A DNA stretch of 34,305 nt from Ramlibacter sp. (GCF_013697775.1 NZ_JACCWG010000045.1:1-34305); one strand, 5' to 3'. Shown: positions 7,346 through 15,818, counted from the stretch's first letter. A program made the numbers and translations. The notes: generated from the letters alone by a model not told the origin.

Positions 7346-8881
7346 TCAGGTCCCGCGGGCGAACAGCCCGCGCACCGCGCCGCCGACGGCGGTGCGCACG
7401 TGCCGCACGCCGGCCTTGACCGGCGGCACGTACATCAGGATGGTGATGATGGTCACGGCGGCGAATGCCATTGCGATGGGCCGGGTGAAGAACGGCACGA
7501 TGCTGCCGTCCGACAGCACCAGCCCGCGGCGCAGGCTCTTGTCCAGCAGCGGCCCCAGCACCAGGCCCAGCACCAGCGGCGCCATCTCGTAGCCGCGGCG
7601 GCGCAGGAAGTACGCGCCGATGCCGATGGCCAGCATCATCCAGATGTCGAACAGGCGCGAGGCGGCGGCGAACGCGCCCACGGTGCACAGCAGGAACACG
7701 ATGGGCATCAGGATGCCGCGGCGCACCTTCAGCACCTGCAGCAGCGGGCGCACGCCGAACAGGCCGAACAGCAGGATGGCGATCGACGCCAGCGTGGTCA
7801 TCGCGACCACCTCGTAGATGAACTGCGGATGCTGGATCATCAGCATCGGGCCGGGCTGCACGCCGTGGATGATCATCGCGGCCATCAGCACTGCCGACGG
7901 CGCCGAGCCCGGAATGCCGAGCGCGAGCGAGGGGATGATGTGGCCGGGGATGGAGGCCATGTCGCCGGTTTCGGCGGCCATGAGCCCGTCGATGGAGCCC
8001 TTGCCGAACTTCTCTTTCTCCTTGCTCAGCGCTTTGGCGGCCGCATAGGACATCCAGGCCCCGGCGTCCTCGCCCACGCCGGGCAGGAGGCCGGTGAGCA
8101 CGCCGATGACGCCGGAGCGCAGGACCGTCCATTTGTAGACGACGATCTCCCGCCAGCGCGGCAGCACCGAGTCCTTCAGGTCGGCGATGCGCCGCTCGAC
8201 CGGGTCGGCCAGCGTGGTCAGCACTTCGGCGAGGCCGAAGGCGCCCACCAGCGCCGGGATCAGCGCGATGCCGCCGGACAGCTCGTCCCAGCCGAAGGTG
8301 AAACGGTTGTACGCGTACAGGCTTTCCTGGCCGACCTGCGCGAGGAACAGGCCCAGCAGCCCCATCAGCCAGCCCTTGAGCGGATCGCCGCCGACGATGC
8401 TGCCGGACATGGTGACCCCGAACAGCGCCAGCCAGAAGAATTCGAAAGCGCCGAACTGCAGCGCCACTTCGGCTAGCAGCGGCGTGAACAGCGCCAGGCA
8501 CACCACGCCCAGCAGCGTGCTCACGAACGCGCCCGAGGTGGCGATGCCGATGGCGCGGCCGGCCTGGCCCTGCAGCGCCAGCGCGTAGCCGTCGGCGCAG
8601 GACGCGGCATTGGCCGCGGTGCCCGGGATGTTCAGCAGGATGGCGGTGCGCGAGCCGCCGTACAGCGCACCCACGTACGAGCAGATCAGCACCAGGATGG
8701 CGTCATTGGCCTGCAGCTTGATGGTGAGGGTGGTGAGCAACGCGATGGCCAGCGTGGCCGACAGCCCGGGCAGGATGCCCATGACGATGCCCACGAACGC
8801 GCCGCCCAGCCCATAGAGCAGGGTCATCGGGTTCATGAAGCTCAGCCAGGCGGCGCCGAGGTCGTGCAGTCCTTGCAGCAT
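7346..8881 (-). CDS. tctA: Tripartite tricarboxylate transporter large permease TctA
   Basis: The 511-residue, very hydrophobic protein contains the TctA signatures. These include LLYGLGGAFVGIVMGILPGL near the N-terminus and SCADGYALALQGQAGRAIGIATSGAF. Others are GSIVGGDPLKGWLMG, GLLPGVGEDAGAWMSYAAAK and IPGHIIPSLALGIPGSAPSA. About ten to twelve transmembrane segments can be placed by eye. TctA is the sodium- or proton-coupled channel subunit; it works with TctB and the periplasmic TctC to import carboxylates. The gene lies 23 bases after tctB in the same operon, so uptake and catabolism are co-expressed. Confidence 0.95.
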   Translation of the reverse strand: MLQGLHDLGAAWLSFMNPMTLLYGLGGAFVGIVMGILPGLSATLAIALLTTLTIKLQANDAILVLICSYVGALYGGSRTAILLNIPGTAANAASCADGYALALQGQAGRAIGIATSGAFVSTLLGVVCLALFTPLLAEVALQFGAFEFFWLALFGVTMSGSIVGGDPLKGWLMGLLGLFLAQVGQESLYAYNRFTFGWDELSGGIALIPALVGAFGLAEVLTTLADPVERRIADLKDSVLPRWREIVVYKWTVLRSGVIGVLTGLLPGVGEDAGAWMSYAAAKALSKEKEKFGKGSIDGLMAAETGDMASIPGHIIPSLALGIPGSAPSAVLMAAMIIHGVQPGPMLMIQHPQFIYEVVAMTTLASIAILLFGLFGVRPLLQVLKVRRGILMPIVFLLCTVGAFAAASRLFDIWMMLAIGIGAYFLRRRGYEMAPLVLGLVLGPLLDKSLRRGLVLSDGSIVPFFTRPIAMAFAAVTIITILMYVPPVKAGVRHVRTAVGGAVRGLFARGT

Positions 8882-8904
8882 GGGTCAGGTCTCGGGAGAG
8901 GGGC

Positions 8905-9471
8905 TCAGGGCAGCCGCACCAGGAACAGTTTTTCGAAGGCGGCCCAGGTCGCCACCGAGGCCAGCACCGCGATCACCAGCGCCTTGGCCCACGACTTCGC
9001 GTCCAGGCGGCGTTCGGCGGGGTCGGGGCTGATGCGCTGGAACACCAGGATGGCCACGGTCAGGTAGAAGCTCGAAGCCAGCCAGAACGGGATGCCGTGG
9101 CCGACCAGCACCACGCCGTAGCCGATGCACAGCGCGACGGCGACCCACACGCGCCGGCGCTCCTCGCGCTGGCGCGCAGTCGGCGCGGGCACCGCCTGCA
9201 CCAGCGCGCCGCGGCCCATGCTGCGCAGCAGCAGCACCGCGCCCAGCAGCAAAATCGCCAGGCCCAGCAGGCCGGGCAGCAGGCCGGGCACGGTGACCGG
9301 GTTGATGTTCTGTGCTTCCAGCCGGTCCATGGCGATGGAGCCGCCCAGCACCAGCACGCCGAACACGATCCAGCCGATCGCGTCCTTGAAGTCGGAACGC
9401 GGCGGCGCGGCTTCGTCCTCGTCGTCGCCGACGGGCACGGAGTGCTCGGGAACCAGGGCCGGATCGGTCAT
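8905..9471 (-). CDS. tctB: Tripartite tricarboxylate transporter small permease TctB
   Basis: The 188-residue protein has a hydrophilic, acidic N-terminus (about 1-30) followed by four hydrophobic segments: AIGWIVFGVLVLGGSIAM, VPGLLPGLLGLAILLLGAVL, WVAVALCIGYGVVLVGHGIP plus the adjoining ASSFYLTVAILVF, and ALVIAVLASVATWAAF. This topology and size are those of TctB, the poorly conserved small membrane subunit of TTT systems. It lies between tctC (13-bp gap) and tctA. The 30-residue acidic leader is slightly longer than in many relatives. Confidence 0.92.
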   Translation of the reverse strand: MTDPALVPEHSVPVGDDEDEAAPPRSDFKDAIGWIVFGVLVLGGSIAMDRLEAQNINPVTVPGLLPGLLGLAILLLGAVLLLRSMGRGALVQAVPAPTARQREERRRVWVAVALCIGYGVVLVGHGIPFWLASSFYLTVAILVFQRISPDPAERRLDAKSWAKALVIAVLASVATWAAFEKLFLVRLP

Positions 9472-9484
9472 GTGACGTGCTCGC

Positions 9485-10492
9485 TCAGGGCTTGGGAATG
9501 CCGACCGTGTCGGGCGAGACCTTGGTCTTGCCGCCGGCGTGCAGGTTCCAGGCGTTGCTCTGCACCGCCGGGAACACCGCCTTCTGCGCCGCGTCGCCGT
9601 ACAGTGGGTTGAAGAGGGCGCCGCGGCTGGTCGCGTATTTCTTCAGCGTCTCGCTCTTGGGCATCTGCTCGGCCCAGATGCGCTCCACCGTCTTCACCAC
9701 CTCGTCGGGCACGCCCTTGGGAATGAAGATGCCGAAGTAGTTGGCCGGCGCGGTGAAGCCCTTGAGGGTGTCCGACAGCGGCGGGATGACACCGTAGCCT
9801 TCCAGCTCCAGCGGCTTGTCGCTCACCGTGGCCAGCGCGCGCAGCCGCTTGCCGCGCAGCATGTCGGCCTGCTCCACCGCCAGCTGCGTGGTGAGGTCGG
9901 CCTCGCCGGCCACGGTGGCCACCACCGCGGGGTTGCCGCCGTCGTAGGAGACTTCCTTGTACTTCACGCCGGTGGCCTTGACGATCTGGTCCATGGCGTT
10001 GTGCGCCGCGGAGGTCACGCCGGCGGTGGCCACGCTGATCTGGCCGGGGCGCTTTTGCATGTCGTCCAGCAGCTCCCTGGCGTTCTTCCAGGGCCGCGCC
10101 GGGTTGACGCCGATCACCTGGATGTTGGCCACGTTCAGGAACAGGTGCCAGTCCTTGATGCTGGTGTTGACTGCGCCCAGCGACTGGTAGGCACCCAGGT
10201 CCTGCGCGGCGCCCGCCGTCCAGGTGTAGCCGTCCTTGGGCGCGTCCATCGCGCTCTTGGTGCCGATCGCGCCCGAGGCGCCCGGCTGGTTGACGATCAC
10301 GATGGTCTGGCCCAGCGCCTTCTCCAGCTCCGCCGCGGCCACGCGCGTGACCTGGTCGGTGGAGCCGCCGGCCGCCCACGGCACGATCAGGTTGATCGGG
10401 CGGGTGGGCTTCCAGTTCTGCGCGGCGGCGGGACCTGCCGCGGCGACGAGGGCGGCAACGGCCGCGGCCTGCAGGAAAAAGCGCTTTTGCAT
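9485..10492 (-). CDS. tctC: Tct/Bug-family periplasmic solute-binding receptor
   Basis: The 335-residue precursor has a signal peptide (residues 1-25, Lys-Arg then an alanine-rich core, cleavage expected at AAA-QN). The Bug-family fold follows: RPINLIVPWAAGGSTDQVTR, GQTIVIVNQPGASGAIGTKS and DGYTWTAGAAQDL. The VPWAAGGSTD and QPGASG loops contact the two carboxylate groups of the ligand in characterised Bug proteins. It is the first gene of the operon tctC-tctB-tctA-isomerase-enolase-tetR, with AGGAGA just before the ATG. Operator copy 2 lies between its promoter and start codon. The ligand is probably an organic or sugar acid. Confidence 0.94.
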   Translation of the reverse strand: MQKRFFLQAAAVAALVAAAGPAAAQNWKPTRPINLIVPWAAGGSTDQVTRVAAAELEKALGQTIVIVNQPGASGAIGTKSAMDAPKDGYTWTAGAAQDLGAYQSLGAVNTSIKDWHLFLNVANIQVIGVNPARPWKNARELLDDMQKRPGQISVATAGVTSAAHNAMDQIVKATGVKYKEVSYDGGNPAVVATVAGEADLTTQLAVEQADMLRGKRLRALATVSDKPLELEGYGVIPPLSDTLKGFTAPANYFGIFIPKGVPDEVVKTVERIWAEQMPKSETLKKYATSRGALFNPLYGDAAQKAVFPAVQSNAWNLHAGGKTKVSPDTVGIPKP

Positions 10493-10509
10493 GGATGTCT
10501 CCTGGGTTT

Positions 10510-10529
10510 AATTCTCTAACTGGTGAATT
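10510..10529. promoter_or_regulatory. Operator copy 2 upstream of tctC
   Basis: AATTCTCTAACTGGTGAATT is an imperfect palindrome of the same 20-bp design as the sites at 4326 and 12720; the AACTGGTGAATT half is nearly shared with copy 1. It lies 18 bases upstream of the tctC ATG, where a bound repressor would cover the predicted transcription start. Confidence 0.68.
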
Positions 10530-10533
10530 AAGG

Positions 10534-10563
10534 ACTCTAGATCAAGCCGGCGCGGGCTGTCAA
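10534..10563 (-). promoter_or_regulatory. Possible promoter of the tctC operon
   Basis: On the minus strand a perfect TTGACA (10558-10563) is followed after 18 bases by TAGAGT (10534-10539), which matches four of six -10 positions. The predicted start falls within or next to operator copy 2. The -10 is weak, so the exact placement is uncertain. Confidence 0.42.
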
Positions 10564-10595
10564 CGCGGCTTGCCCCAAGGAAGCCCTGAAGCTTC

Positions 10596-11678
10596 TCAGC
10601 CGAGCCAGCGCGCGCGGTGCCGCGCCACGAAAGCGTCGTCGGTCAGGTGCGGGTAGTCGCGCGCCACGCGGCTGAGCGCCTCGGCCTGGCCCGGGCTCAG
10701 GCCCTCGGCCGGGTCCAGGCACCAGGTGCCTTCCAGCAGGCCCTGGCGGCGCAGCACCTCGTGGCAGCCGGCGATGCAGCCGTGGAAGTCGTGCGCCACG
10801 TCGAACAGCGCCGCATTGCAGTCGGTGACCTGCGCATCCAGCGCCAGCAGCTCGGGCGCGACGCTGCCCGCTTCGATGGCCGCGTGGATGCGCGCGAGCA
10901 GCTCCACGGCGCGCTGCGTCCACACGCTCCAGTGGCCCAGCAGCCCGCCGCGGATGCGCACCGTCACCGGCTGGCCGTCGCGTACCAGGGTGAACGGCGC
11001 CAGCAGGTCCAGCACGATGTGGTCGTCGTTGCCGGTGTAGAGCGTCACGCGCTCCTCCGCGCGCGCGGCGACCACGCCGCGGATCACGTCCAGCGTGCGG
11101 TAGCGGTGGAACGGTGCCATCTTGATCGCCACCACGTTGTCGATGGAAGCGAAGCGCTGCCAGAACGACGCCGGCAGGTGGATGCCGCCCACCGCCGGCT
11201 GCAGGTAGAAGCCCACCAGCGGCATCGCTTCGGCCACGGCCTCGCAATGCGCGATGAGTTCGTCTTCGCTCGCGCCCTGCATCGCGCCCAGGCTCAGCAA
11301 AACAGCGTGGTAGCCCAGGCCGCGCGCGATGCCGGCTTCGCGCACCGCCTGCTCGGTGCGACCGGCCAGGCCGGCCACCATGAACAGCGGCCGGCGCCCG
11401 CCCAGCGGCTCCCAGCTGCGCGCCGTGTCCATCGCCAGTTGCAGCACCGGCTCGTACAGGCCGACGTCGCGGATGGCGAACTGGGTGGAGTGCACGCCCA
11501 CGGCCACGCCGCCGGCGCCGGCGTCGAGGTAGTAGCGCGTCATCGCCCGCTGGCGGCGCTCGTCCAGGCGGCGGTCGGCGTCGAGCGCGAGCAGGTGTGC
11601 GGGGATGGCGGTGCCCTGGCGCAGCAGGGCGAGCGATTCGGCTGGGATGGAGGAACGGTGCATCTCAATACTTTCCAT
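10596..11678 (-). CDS. Dihydrodipicolinate synthase family protein (class I aldolase)
   Basis: The 360-residue protein is a DHDPS/NAL-type TIM barrel. AGAGGVAVGVHSTQF is the N-terminal substrate loop, and GFYLQPAVGG carries Tyr158, in the position of the proton-relay tyrosine. NVVAIKMAPF holds Lys186, the expected Schiff-base lysine. It is longer than the usual 290-300 because of a C-terminal helical extension. Start ATG 11678 has GAGG six bases upstream and overlaps the epimerase gene by 14 bases; ATG 11663 is a possible alternative. The enzyme probably cleaves a 2-keto-3-deoxy acid or a similar keto acid made by the neighbouring dehydratase. That substrate is inferred from context. Confidence 0.86.
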   Translation of the reverse strand: MESIEMHRSSIPAESLALLRQGTAIPAHLLALDADRRLDERRQRAMTRYYLDAGAGGVAVGVHSTQFAIRDVGLYEPVLQLAMDTARSWEPLGGRRPLFMVAGLAGRTEQAVREAGIARGLGYHAVLLSLGAMQGASEDELIAHCEAVAEAMPLVGFYLQPAVGGIHLPASFWQRFASIDNVVAIKMAPFHRYRTLDVIRGVVAARAEERVTLYTGNDDHIVLDLLAPFTLVRDGQPVTVRIRGGLLGHWSVWTQRAVELLARIHAAIEAGSVAPELLALDAQVTDCNAALFDVAHDFHGCIAGCHEVLRRQGLLEGTWCLDPAEGLSPGQAEALSRVARDYPHLTDDAFVARHRARWLG

Positions 11679-12687
11679 CGCGGGCCTCGTAGTGCGTGGG
11701 CTTGTCCAGGCTGGCGCCGCCGCGTGCCACCCAGTCGGCTGTCCAGTCCAGCATCGTCTCCAGACCCACGCGCGGCGCACCGAACAGACGGAACGCCTCG
11801 GCGCAGTCCACCAGCCAGGCGGTCGGTGCCTCCTGGCCCTGCAGCACCGGGGCGATGCCCAGGCGCTGGCCCAGCCCCGCGGCGACGTCGCGGATCGCGA
11901 TCTTGGGGCCGCTGATGTTGAGCGCGCTGGTCGGCGAGTCGCAATGCGCCAGGGCGCGCAGCGACCAATCGTTCGCCTCGCCCTGCCAGATAACGTTGGC
12001 ATGGCCCATCGACAGGTCGATCGGCGCGCGCTGCACGATCTTGCGCGCCACGTCGTGCAGCACGCCGTAGCGCATGTCGATCGCGTAGGACAGCCGCAGC
12101 AGCCGCCCCGGCGTGCCGCACTGGTGCGAGAAGTGCTCGAACATGCGTTCGCGCGCCACGCAGGAGTTGGCGTACTCGCCCGACGGCGCGGTGGGCGGCA
12201 CCGACTCGGCCGCGCCGGGTCCGGCCGTGCCGACGAACGGGTACACGCAGGCGGTGGAGAAGGCCACGATGCGGGATCGCGCATAGCGTTCGGCCACCAG
12301 CGCCGGCACGTGCGCGTTCATGGCCCAGGTCAGCCATTCGCTGCCGGTCGAGCCGAACTTGCGGCCGGCCATGAAGACGATGTTGGGCGCATCGGGCAGC
12401 TGCTGCAGCGCCTGGCGCGAGAGCAGGTCCGCCTCGATGCATTCGATGCCGTCGCGCTCCAGCTCCTCGCGCAACCCAGGCTGCGAGAAGCGGGCCACGC
12501 CGATCACGCCCCGCGCGGGGTCGGCGCGCCTGGCCATGCGCGCGAGCGTCGGCCCCATCTTGCCGCCCACGCCCAGCACCATCAGGTCGCCGGGGACGGT
12601 GCGCAGGTCGGCGATGAGCTCGGCGGAGGGTTCGGACAGCGCGGCTTCCAGTTGCGCGACGTCGTCAAAGCGGGCGGGAAGAGTCAT
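11665..12687 (-). CDS. NAD-dependent epimerase/dehydratase family protein lacking the usual YxxxK lysine
   Basis: The 340-residue protein belongs to the extended short-chain dehydrogenase group. LMVLGVGGKMGPTLARMAR is the dinucleotide-binding glycine motif. ARFSQPGLREELERDGIECI and ADLLSRQAL follow as in epimerases. IVAFSTACVYPFV carries the catalytic Ser/Thr. The segment GEYANSCVARERMFEHF has the tyrosine of the YxxxK motif, but the lysine position is Cys. The start ATG 12687 has CGAGG seven bases upstream and lies just after operator copy 3; ATG 12705 is possible. It is first in a two-gene unit with the DHDPS-family gene. It may oxidise or epimerise a sugar acid, but the missing lysine leaves the chemistry open. 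Confidence 0.82.
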   Translation of the reverse strand: MTLPARFDDVAQLEAALSEPSAELIADLRTVPGDLMVLGVGGKMGPTLARMARRADPARGVIGVARFSQPGLREELERDGIECIEADLLSRQALQQLPDAPNIVFMAGRKFGSTGSEWLTWAMNAHVPALVAERYARSRIVAFSTACVYPFVGTAGPGAAESVPPTAPSGEYANSCVARERMFEHFSHQCGTPGRLLRLSYAIDMRYGVLHDVARKIVQRAPIDLSMGHANVIWQGEANDWSLRALAHCDSPTSALNISGPKIAIRDVAAGLGQRLGIAPVLQGQEAPTAWLVDCAEAFRLFGAPRVGLETMLDWTADWVARGGASLDKPTHYEARDGKY

Positions 12688-12719
12688 GGGCAACCTCGGG
12701 GACATCGAAGCGCCCGATC

Positions 12720-12739
12720 TTTTCACCAATAGGTGAATT
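12720..12739. promoter_or_regulatory. Operator copy 3 between epimerase and TPP-enzyme genes
   Basis: TTTTCACCAATAGGTGAATT contains the best arms of the set, TTCACC-AATA-GGTGAA, identical on both sides. It lies between the start of the minus-strand epimerase gene (12687) and the plus-strand TPP enzyme gene (12812), so it could control both directions. No well-spaced promoter is obvious on either side. Confidence 0.72.
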
Positions 12740-12811
12740 AGGGCCACCCGGGAGAACACCTAAGACCAAAGGCAGCCGGCTAAGATCGCGCCAGTCAACC
12801 CAACCAAGCCC

Positions 12812-14530
12812 ATGGCGTCCACCAACTCTTCCTCCGCCCCGCAGATCGCGGGCCACCTGCTGGTCGAATGCCTGGCGGCCCAGGGCGTGACGCATGCCTT
12901 CGGCGTGCCGGGCGAAAGCTTCCTGGCGGTGCTCGACGGTTTCCACGCGTACCGCGACCGCATCCAGTTCGTCACCAACCGGCAGGAGGGCGGCGCCGCC
13001 TTCATGGCCGATGCGCACGGCAAGATGACCGGCCGCCCCGGCGTGTGCTTCGTCACGCGCGGGCCGGGCGCCACCAATGCCTCGATCGGCGTGCACACCG
13101 CGTTCCAGGACTCCACGCCGATGGTGCTGTTCGTTGGCGACGTGGCCGCCGACCAGCGCGACCGCGAGGCCTTCCAGGAGCTGGACTACGGCACCTTCTT
13201 CGGCCCCAGCACGCGCGGCATGGCCAAGCGCGTGGAGCGCATCGACGACCCGGCCCGCATTCCCGAATACGTGGCGCGCGCCTTCGCCACCGCCATGAAC
13301 GGCCGCCCCGGCCCGGTGGTGCTGGCGCTGCCCGAGGACATGCTGGTGAAGGCGACCGGTGCGCGGCCCCTGCCGCGCGTGGAGCCGGTGGCGGCCTGGC
13401 CCGATCCGCACGCGATGCAGCAGCTGCGCGAATTGCTGCTGGCCGCGAAGAAGCCGTTCGTGATCGCCGGCGGCACCGGCTGGACGCAGGCATCGGCGCA
13501 GGCGCTGCAGCAGTTCGCCGAGAACTGGAAGCTGCCGGTGGGCAACGCGTTCCGCTTCCAGGACACCTTCGACAACCACCACCCGCTGTACGCCGGCGAC
13601 GTCGGCATCGGCATCAACCCGAAGCTGGCGGCACGCGTCAAGGACGCCGACCTGATCCTGGCGCTGGGCCCGCGCCTGGGCGAGATGACGACCAGCGGCT
13701 ACACGCTGCTCACGCCGCCCAAGGCAGCGCAAACGCTGGTGCACGTGCACTCCGGCGCCGAGGAGCTCAACCGCGTCTACCACGCCGACATCGCCATCCA
13801 AGCCTCGATGGCCGTTGCCGCGCTCGCGCTGCTGCGCGACGTGCCCGCGCCGGCCGAAGTGCCCTGGGCCGCGTGGGCCGAGGCGGCGCATGCCGACTAC
13901 GAAGCCAACATGGTGCCGCAGCCGCTGCCGGGCGCGATCGACATGCCGGCCATCGTCGCCCTGCTGCAAAAGCACCTGCCCGCCGACGCGGTGCTGACCA
14001 ACGGCGCCGGCAACTTCGCCAGCTGGGTGCACCGCTTCTTCCGCTTCCACGGCCTGGCCAAGGGCCACAAGACGCAGCTGGCGCCCACGGTGGGTGCCAT
14101 GGGCTACGGCGTGCCGGGCGGCATCGCCGCCAGCATCGTGAGCGGGCGCACGGCGTTCACCATCGCGGGCGACGGCGACTTCCTGATGAACGGGCAGGAG
14201 CTGGCCACGGCGGTGCAGCACGGCGGCAAGAGCATCGTGCTGCTGCTCAACAACGGCATGTTCGGCACCATCCGCATGCACCAGGAGCGCGAGTACCCGG
14301 GCAACGTCAGCGGCACGCAGCTGGCCAACCCCGACTTCGCCGCGCTGGCGCGCGCCTACGGCTATGCCGGCGTTCGCATCACCCGCACCGAGGAGTTCGA
14401 GCCGCAACTGCTCGCCGCGCTGGAACGCGGGCAGGGCACGCTGATCGAGGTGACCTTGGATCCCGAGGTGATCTCCACGCGCGGCACCCTGAGCGCGATC
14501 CGCCAGGCCGCGCTCAAGGACGGCAAGTAG
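12812..14530 (+). CDS. Thiamine-diphosphate-binding enzyme (acetolactate synthase-like)
   Basis: The 572-residue protein has the three-domain layout of the acetolactate synthase/benzoylformate decarboxylase family. The N-terminal Pyr domain contains QGVTHAFGVPGESFLAVLD and FVTNRQEGGAAFMADAHGK with the cofactor-activating Glu. PGVCFVTRGPGATNASIG follows. The central domain (about 190-330) includes KPFVIAGGTGWTQ. The C-terminal PP domain has the metal/TPP motif GDGDFLMNGQELATAVQHGG ending at LLNN. Such enzymes make or break bonds next to the carbonyl of 2-keto acids. It diverges from the catabolic island and shares operator copy 3, which suggests a role with the pathway's keto-acid product. Housekeeping IlvB is unlikely, as no ilvN lies nearby. 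Substrate unknown. Confidence 0.88.
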   Translation: MASTNSSSAPQIAGHLLVECLAAQGVTHAFGVPGESFLAVLDGFHAYRDRIQFVTNRQEGGAAFMADAHGKMTGRPGVCFVTRGPGATNASIGVHTAFQDSTPMVLFVGDVAADQRDREAFQELDYGTFFGPSTRGMAKRVERIDDPARIPEYVARAFATAMNGRPGPVVLALPEDMLVKATGARPLPRVEPVAAWPDPHAMQQLRELLLAAKKPFVIAGGTGWTQASAQALQQFAENWKLPVGNAFRFQDTFDNHHPLYAGDVGIGINPKLAARVKDADLILALGPRLGEMTTSGYTLLTPPKAAQTLVHVHSGAEELNRVYHADIAIQASMAVAALALLRDVPAPAEVPWAAWAEAAHADYEANMVPQPLPGAIDMPAIVALLQKHLPADAVLTNGAGNFASWVHRFFRFHGLAKGHKTQLAPTVGAMGYGVPGGIAASIVSGRTAFTIAGDGDFLMNGQELATAVQHGGKSIVLLLNNGMFGTIRMHQEREYPGNVSGTQLANPDFAALARAYGYAGVRITRTEEFEPQLLAALERGQGTLIEVTLDPEVISTRGTLSAIRQAALKDGK

Positions 14531-14558
14531 GCGGCCTCAACGCAGCCGCCGACGCACC

Positions 14559-15818
14559 CTAGCGCGCCGCGACCGGGCGCTGCATGCGGCAGGTGGTGGG
14601 CAGCATCACCGTCTGCGGCGCCAGGCTGCGGTCGGGCTTCCAGCCGTAGCCGGTGTCCTCCTCGTCGAAGCGCACGTCGCGGCCGTTGGCCTTGGCCCAG
14701 GTGGACAGGAACAGGGTGCCCTGCACCTGGTGGTCCTCGGCGCGCATGGTCACGTCGCCGCCCGCGAAGCCGCGGATGCTGAGGTTCTCCAGCGCCAGCG
14801 CCACCTTCAGCGGCTCGGTGGAGCCCGCTTTGGCGATGGCTTTGGTCAGCATCGCGACGATGGTGTAGGTGGGCGTGGCGTAGAAGTTTTCCTTGTACTT
14901 GCGCCGGAACGCCTCCTGCACGTCCTTGCCCGGGAAGTTCTCGATGTTGGCGTGCCAGTTGCCGATCTGCTTGACCCTGCCCACCTCGTCCGCGCCCATG
15001 GTGTTCATAACCCCGCTCGACATGCCTGCGTAGTAGGTATAGAAGGTCGCCTTCAGGTCCGCCTCGCGCGCCGCCTTGATCAGCAGCGCCAGGTCGGAGC
15101 CCCAGTCGCCGGTGAGCACGGTGTCGGCGCCCGACGCCTTGATGCGCGCCACGTAGGGCGAGAAGTCCCGCACGCGGCCGATCGGGTGGAGTTCGTCGCC
15201 GACGATCTCGACGTCGGGGCGCTTGCGCTGCAGGAACTCGTGCGCGGCGCGCGACACCTGGCGGCCGAAGCTGTAGTCCTGGCCCACCAGGTAGACCTTC
15301 TTCACGTTCGGGTCGGCCGCCATCAGGCTGGTCAGGCCCTCCATCTTCATGTCGACGTGCGCGTCGAAGCGGAAATGCCAGAAGCTGCACTTCTGGTTGG
15401 TGAGGTCGGGGTCGACCGCCGCATGGTTGATGAACAGCACCTCGCGGCCGGGGTTGCGCGCGTTGTGGTCGTTCAGCGCCTCGATCAGCACGGCGGCGAT
15501 CTCCGAGCTGGTGCCCTGCGCGACGTAGCGGTAGCCCTGGTCGATGGCGGTCTTCAGCAGCGCCAGCGACTCCTGCGGGCTGCCCTTGTTGTCGAAGCCG
15601 GTGAACTCGAGCGTGTGGCCGGCGCCAGTCCAGTTCTCCCGCGCGGCGGTCTCCGCGAAGGTCTGGTAGCTGCGCAGCAGGTTGTGGCCGGTGGCCCCCA
15701 GCGGGCCCGACATCATCTCGATCATGGCGATGCGCACGGTCTCCGCATGGGTGGCGGGCGCGGCGAGCGCCAGCAGGAGTGCGAGCGCGCCGAACAGGCG
15801 CCTGGGCGGCAGTGTCAT
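14559..15818 (-). CDS. Branched-chain amino acid-type ABC transporter substrate-binding protein
   Basis: The 419-residue precursor has a signal peptide (residues about 1-25, Arg-Arg then a leucine/alanine core, cleavage near THA-ET) and a periplasmic-binding-protein-like I fold of the LivJ/Leu-Ile-Val type. Recognisable segments are VRIAMIEMMSGPLGATG, FDNKGSPQESLALLKTAIDQ, VKKVYLVGQDYSFGR, FSPYVARIKASGADTVLTG and YTYYAGMSSG. It would deliver an amino acid, amide or aromatic acid to an inner-membrane ABC permease. No permease or ATPase gene lies next to it here. It converges with the TPP-enzyme gene, 28 bases apart. There is no operator copy at its start, so it is probably not part of the island's regulon. 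Confidence 0.87.
   Translation of the reverse strand: MTLPPRRLFGALALLLALAAPATHAETVRIAMIEMMSGPLGATGHNLLRSYQTFAETAARENWTGAGHTLEFTGFDNKGSPQESLALLKTAIDQGYRYVAQGTSSEIAAVLIEALNDHNARNPGREVLFINHAAVDPDLTNQKCSFWHFRFDAHVDMKMEGLTSLMAADPNVKKVYLVGQDYSFGRQVSRAAHEFLQRKRPDVEIVGDELHPIGRVRDFSPYVARIKASGADTVLTGDWGSDLALLIKAAREADLKATFYTYYAGMSSGVMNTMGADEVGRVKQIGNWHANIENFPGKDVQEAFRRKYKENFYATPTYTIVAMLTKAIAKAGSTEPLKVALALENLSIRGFAGGDVTMRAEDHQVQGTLFLSTWAKANGRDVRFDEEDTGYGWKPDRSLAPQTVMLPTTCRMQRPVAAR

Noticed and set aside
12665-14407. 580-codon minus-strand frame opposite the TPP enzyme
   Set aside because: High GC makes long antisense frames common. The plus-strand TPP enzyme has all family motifs, and this frame has none.
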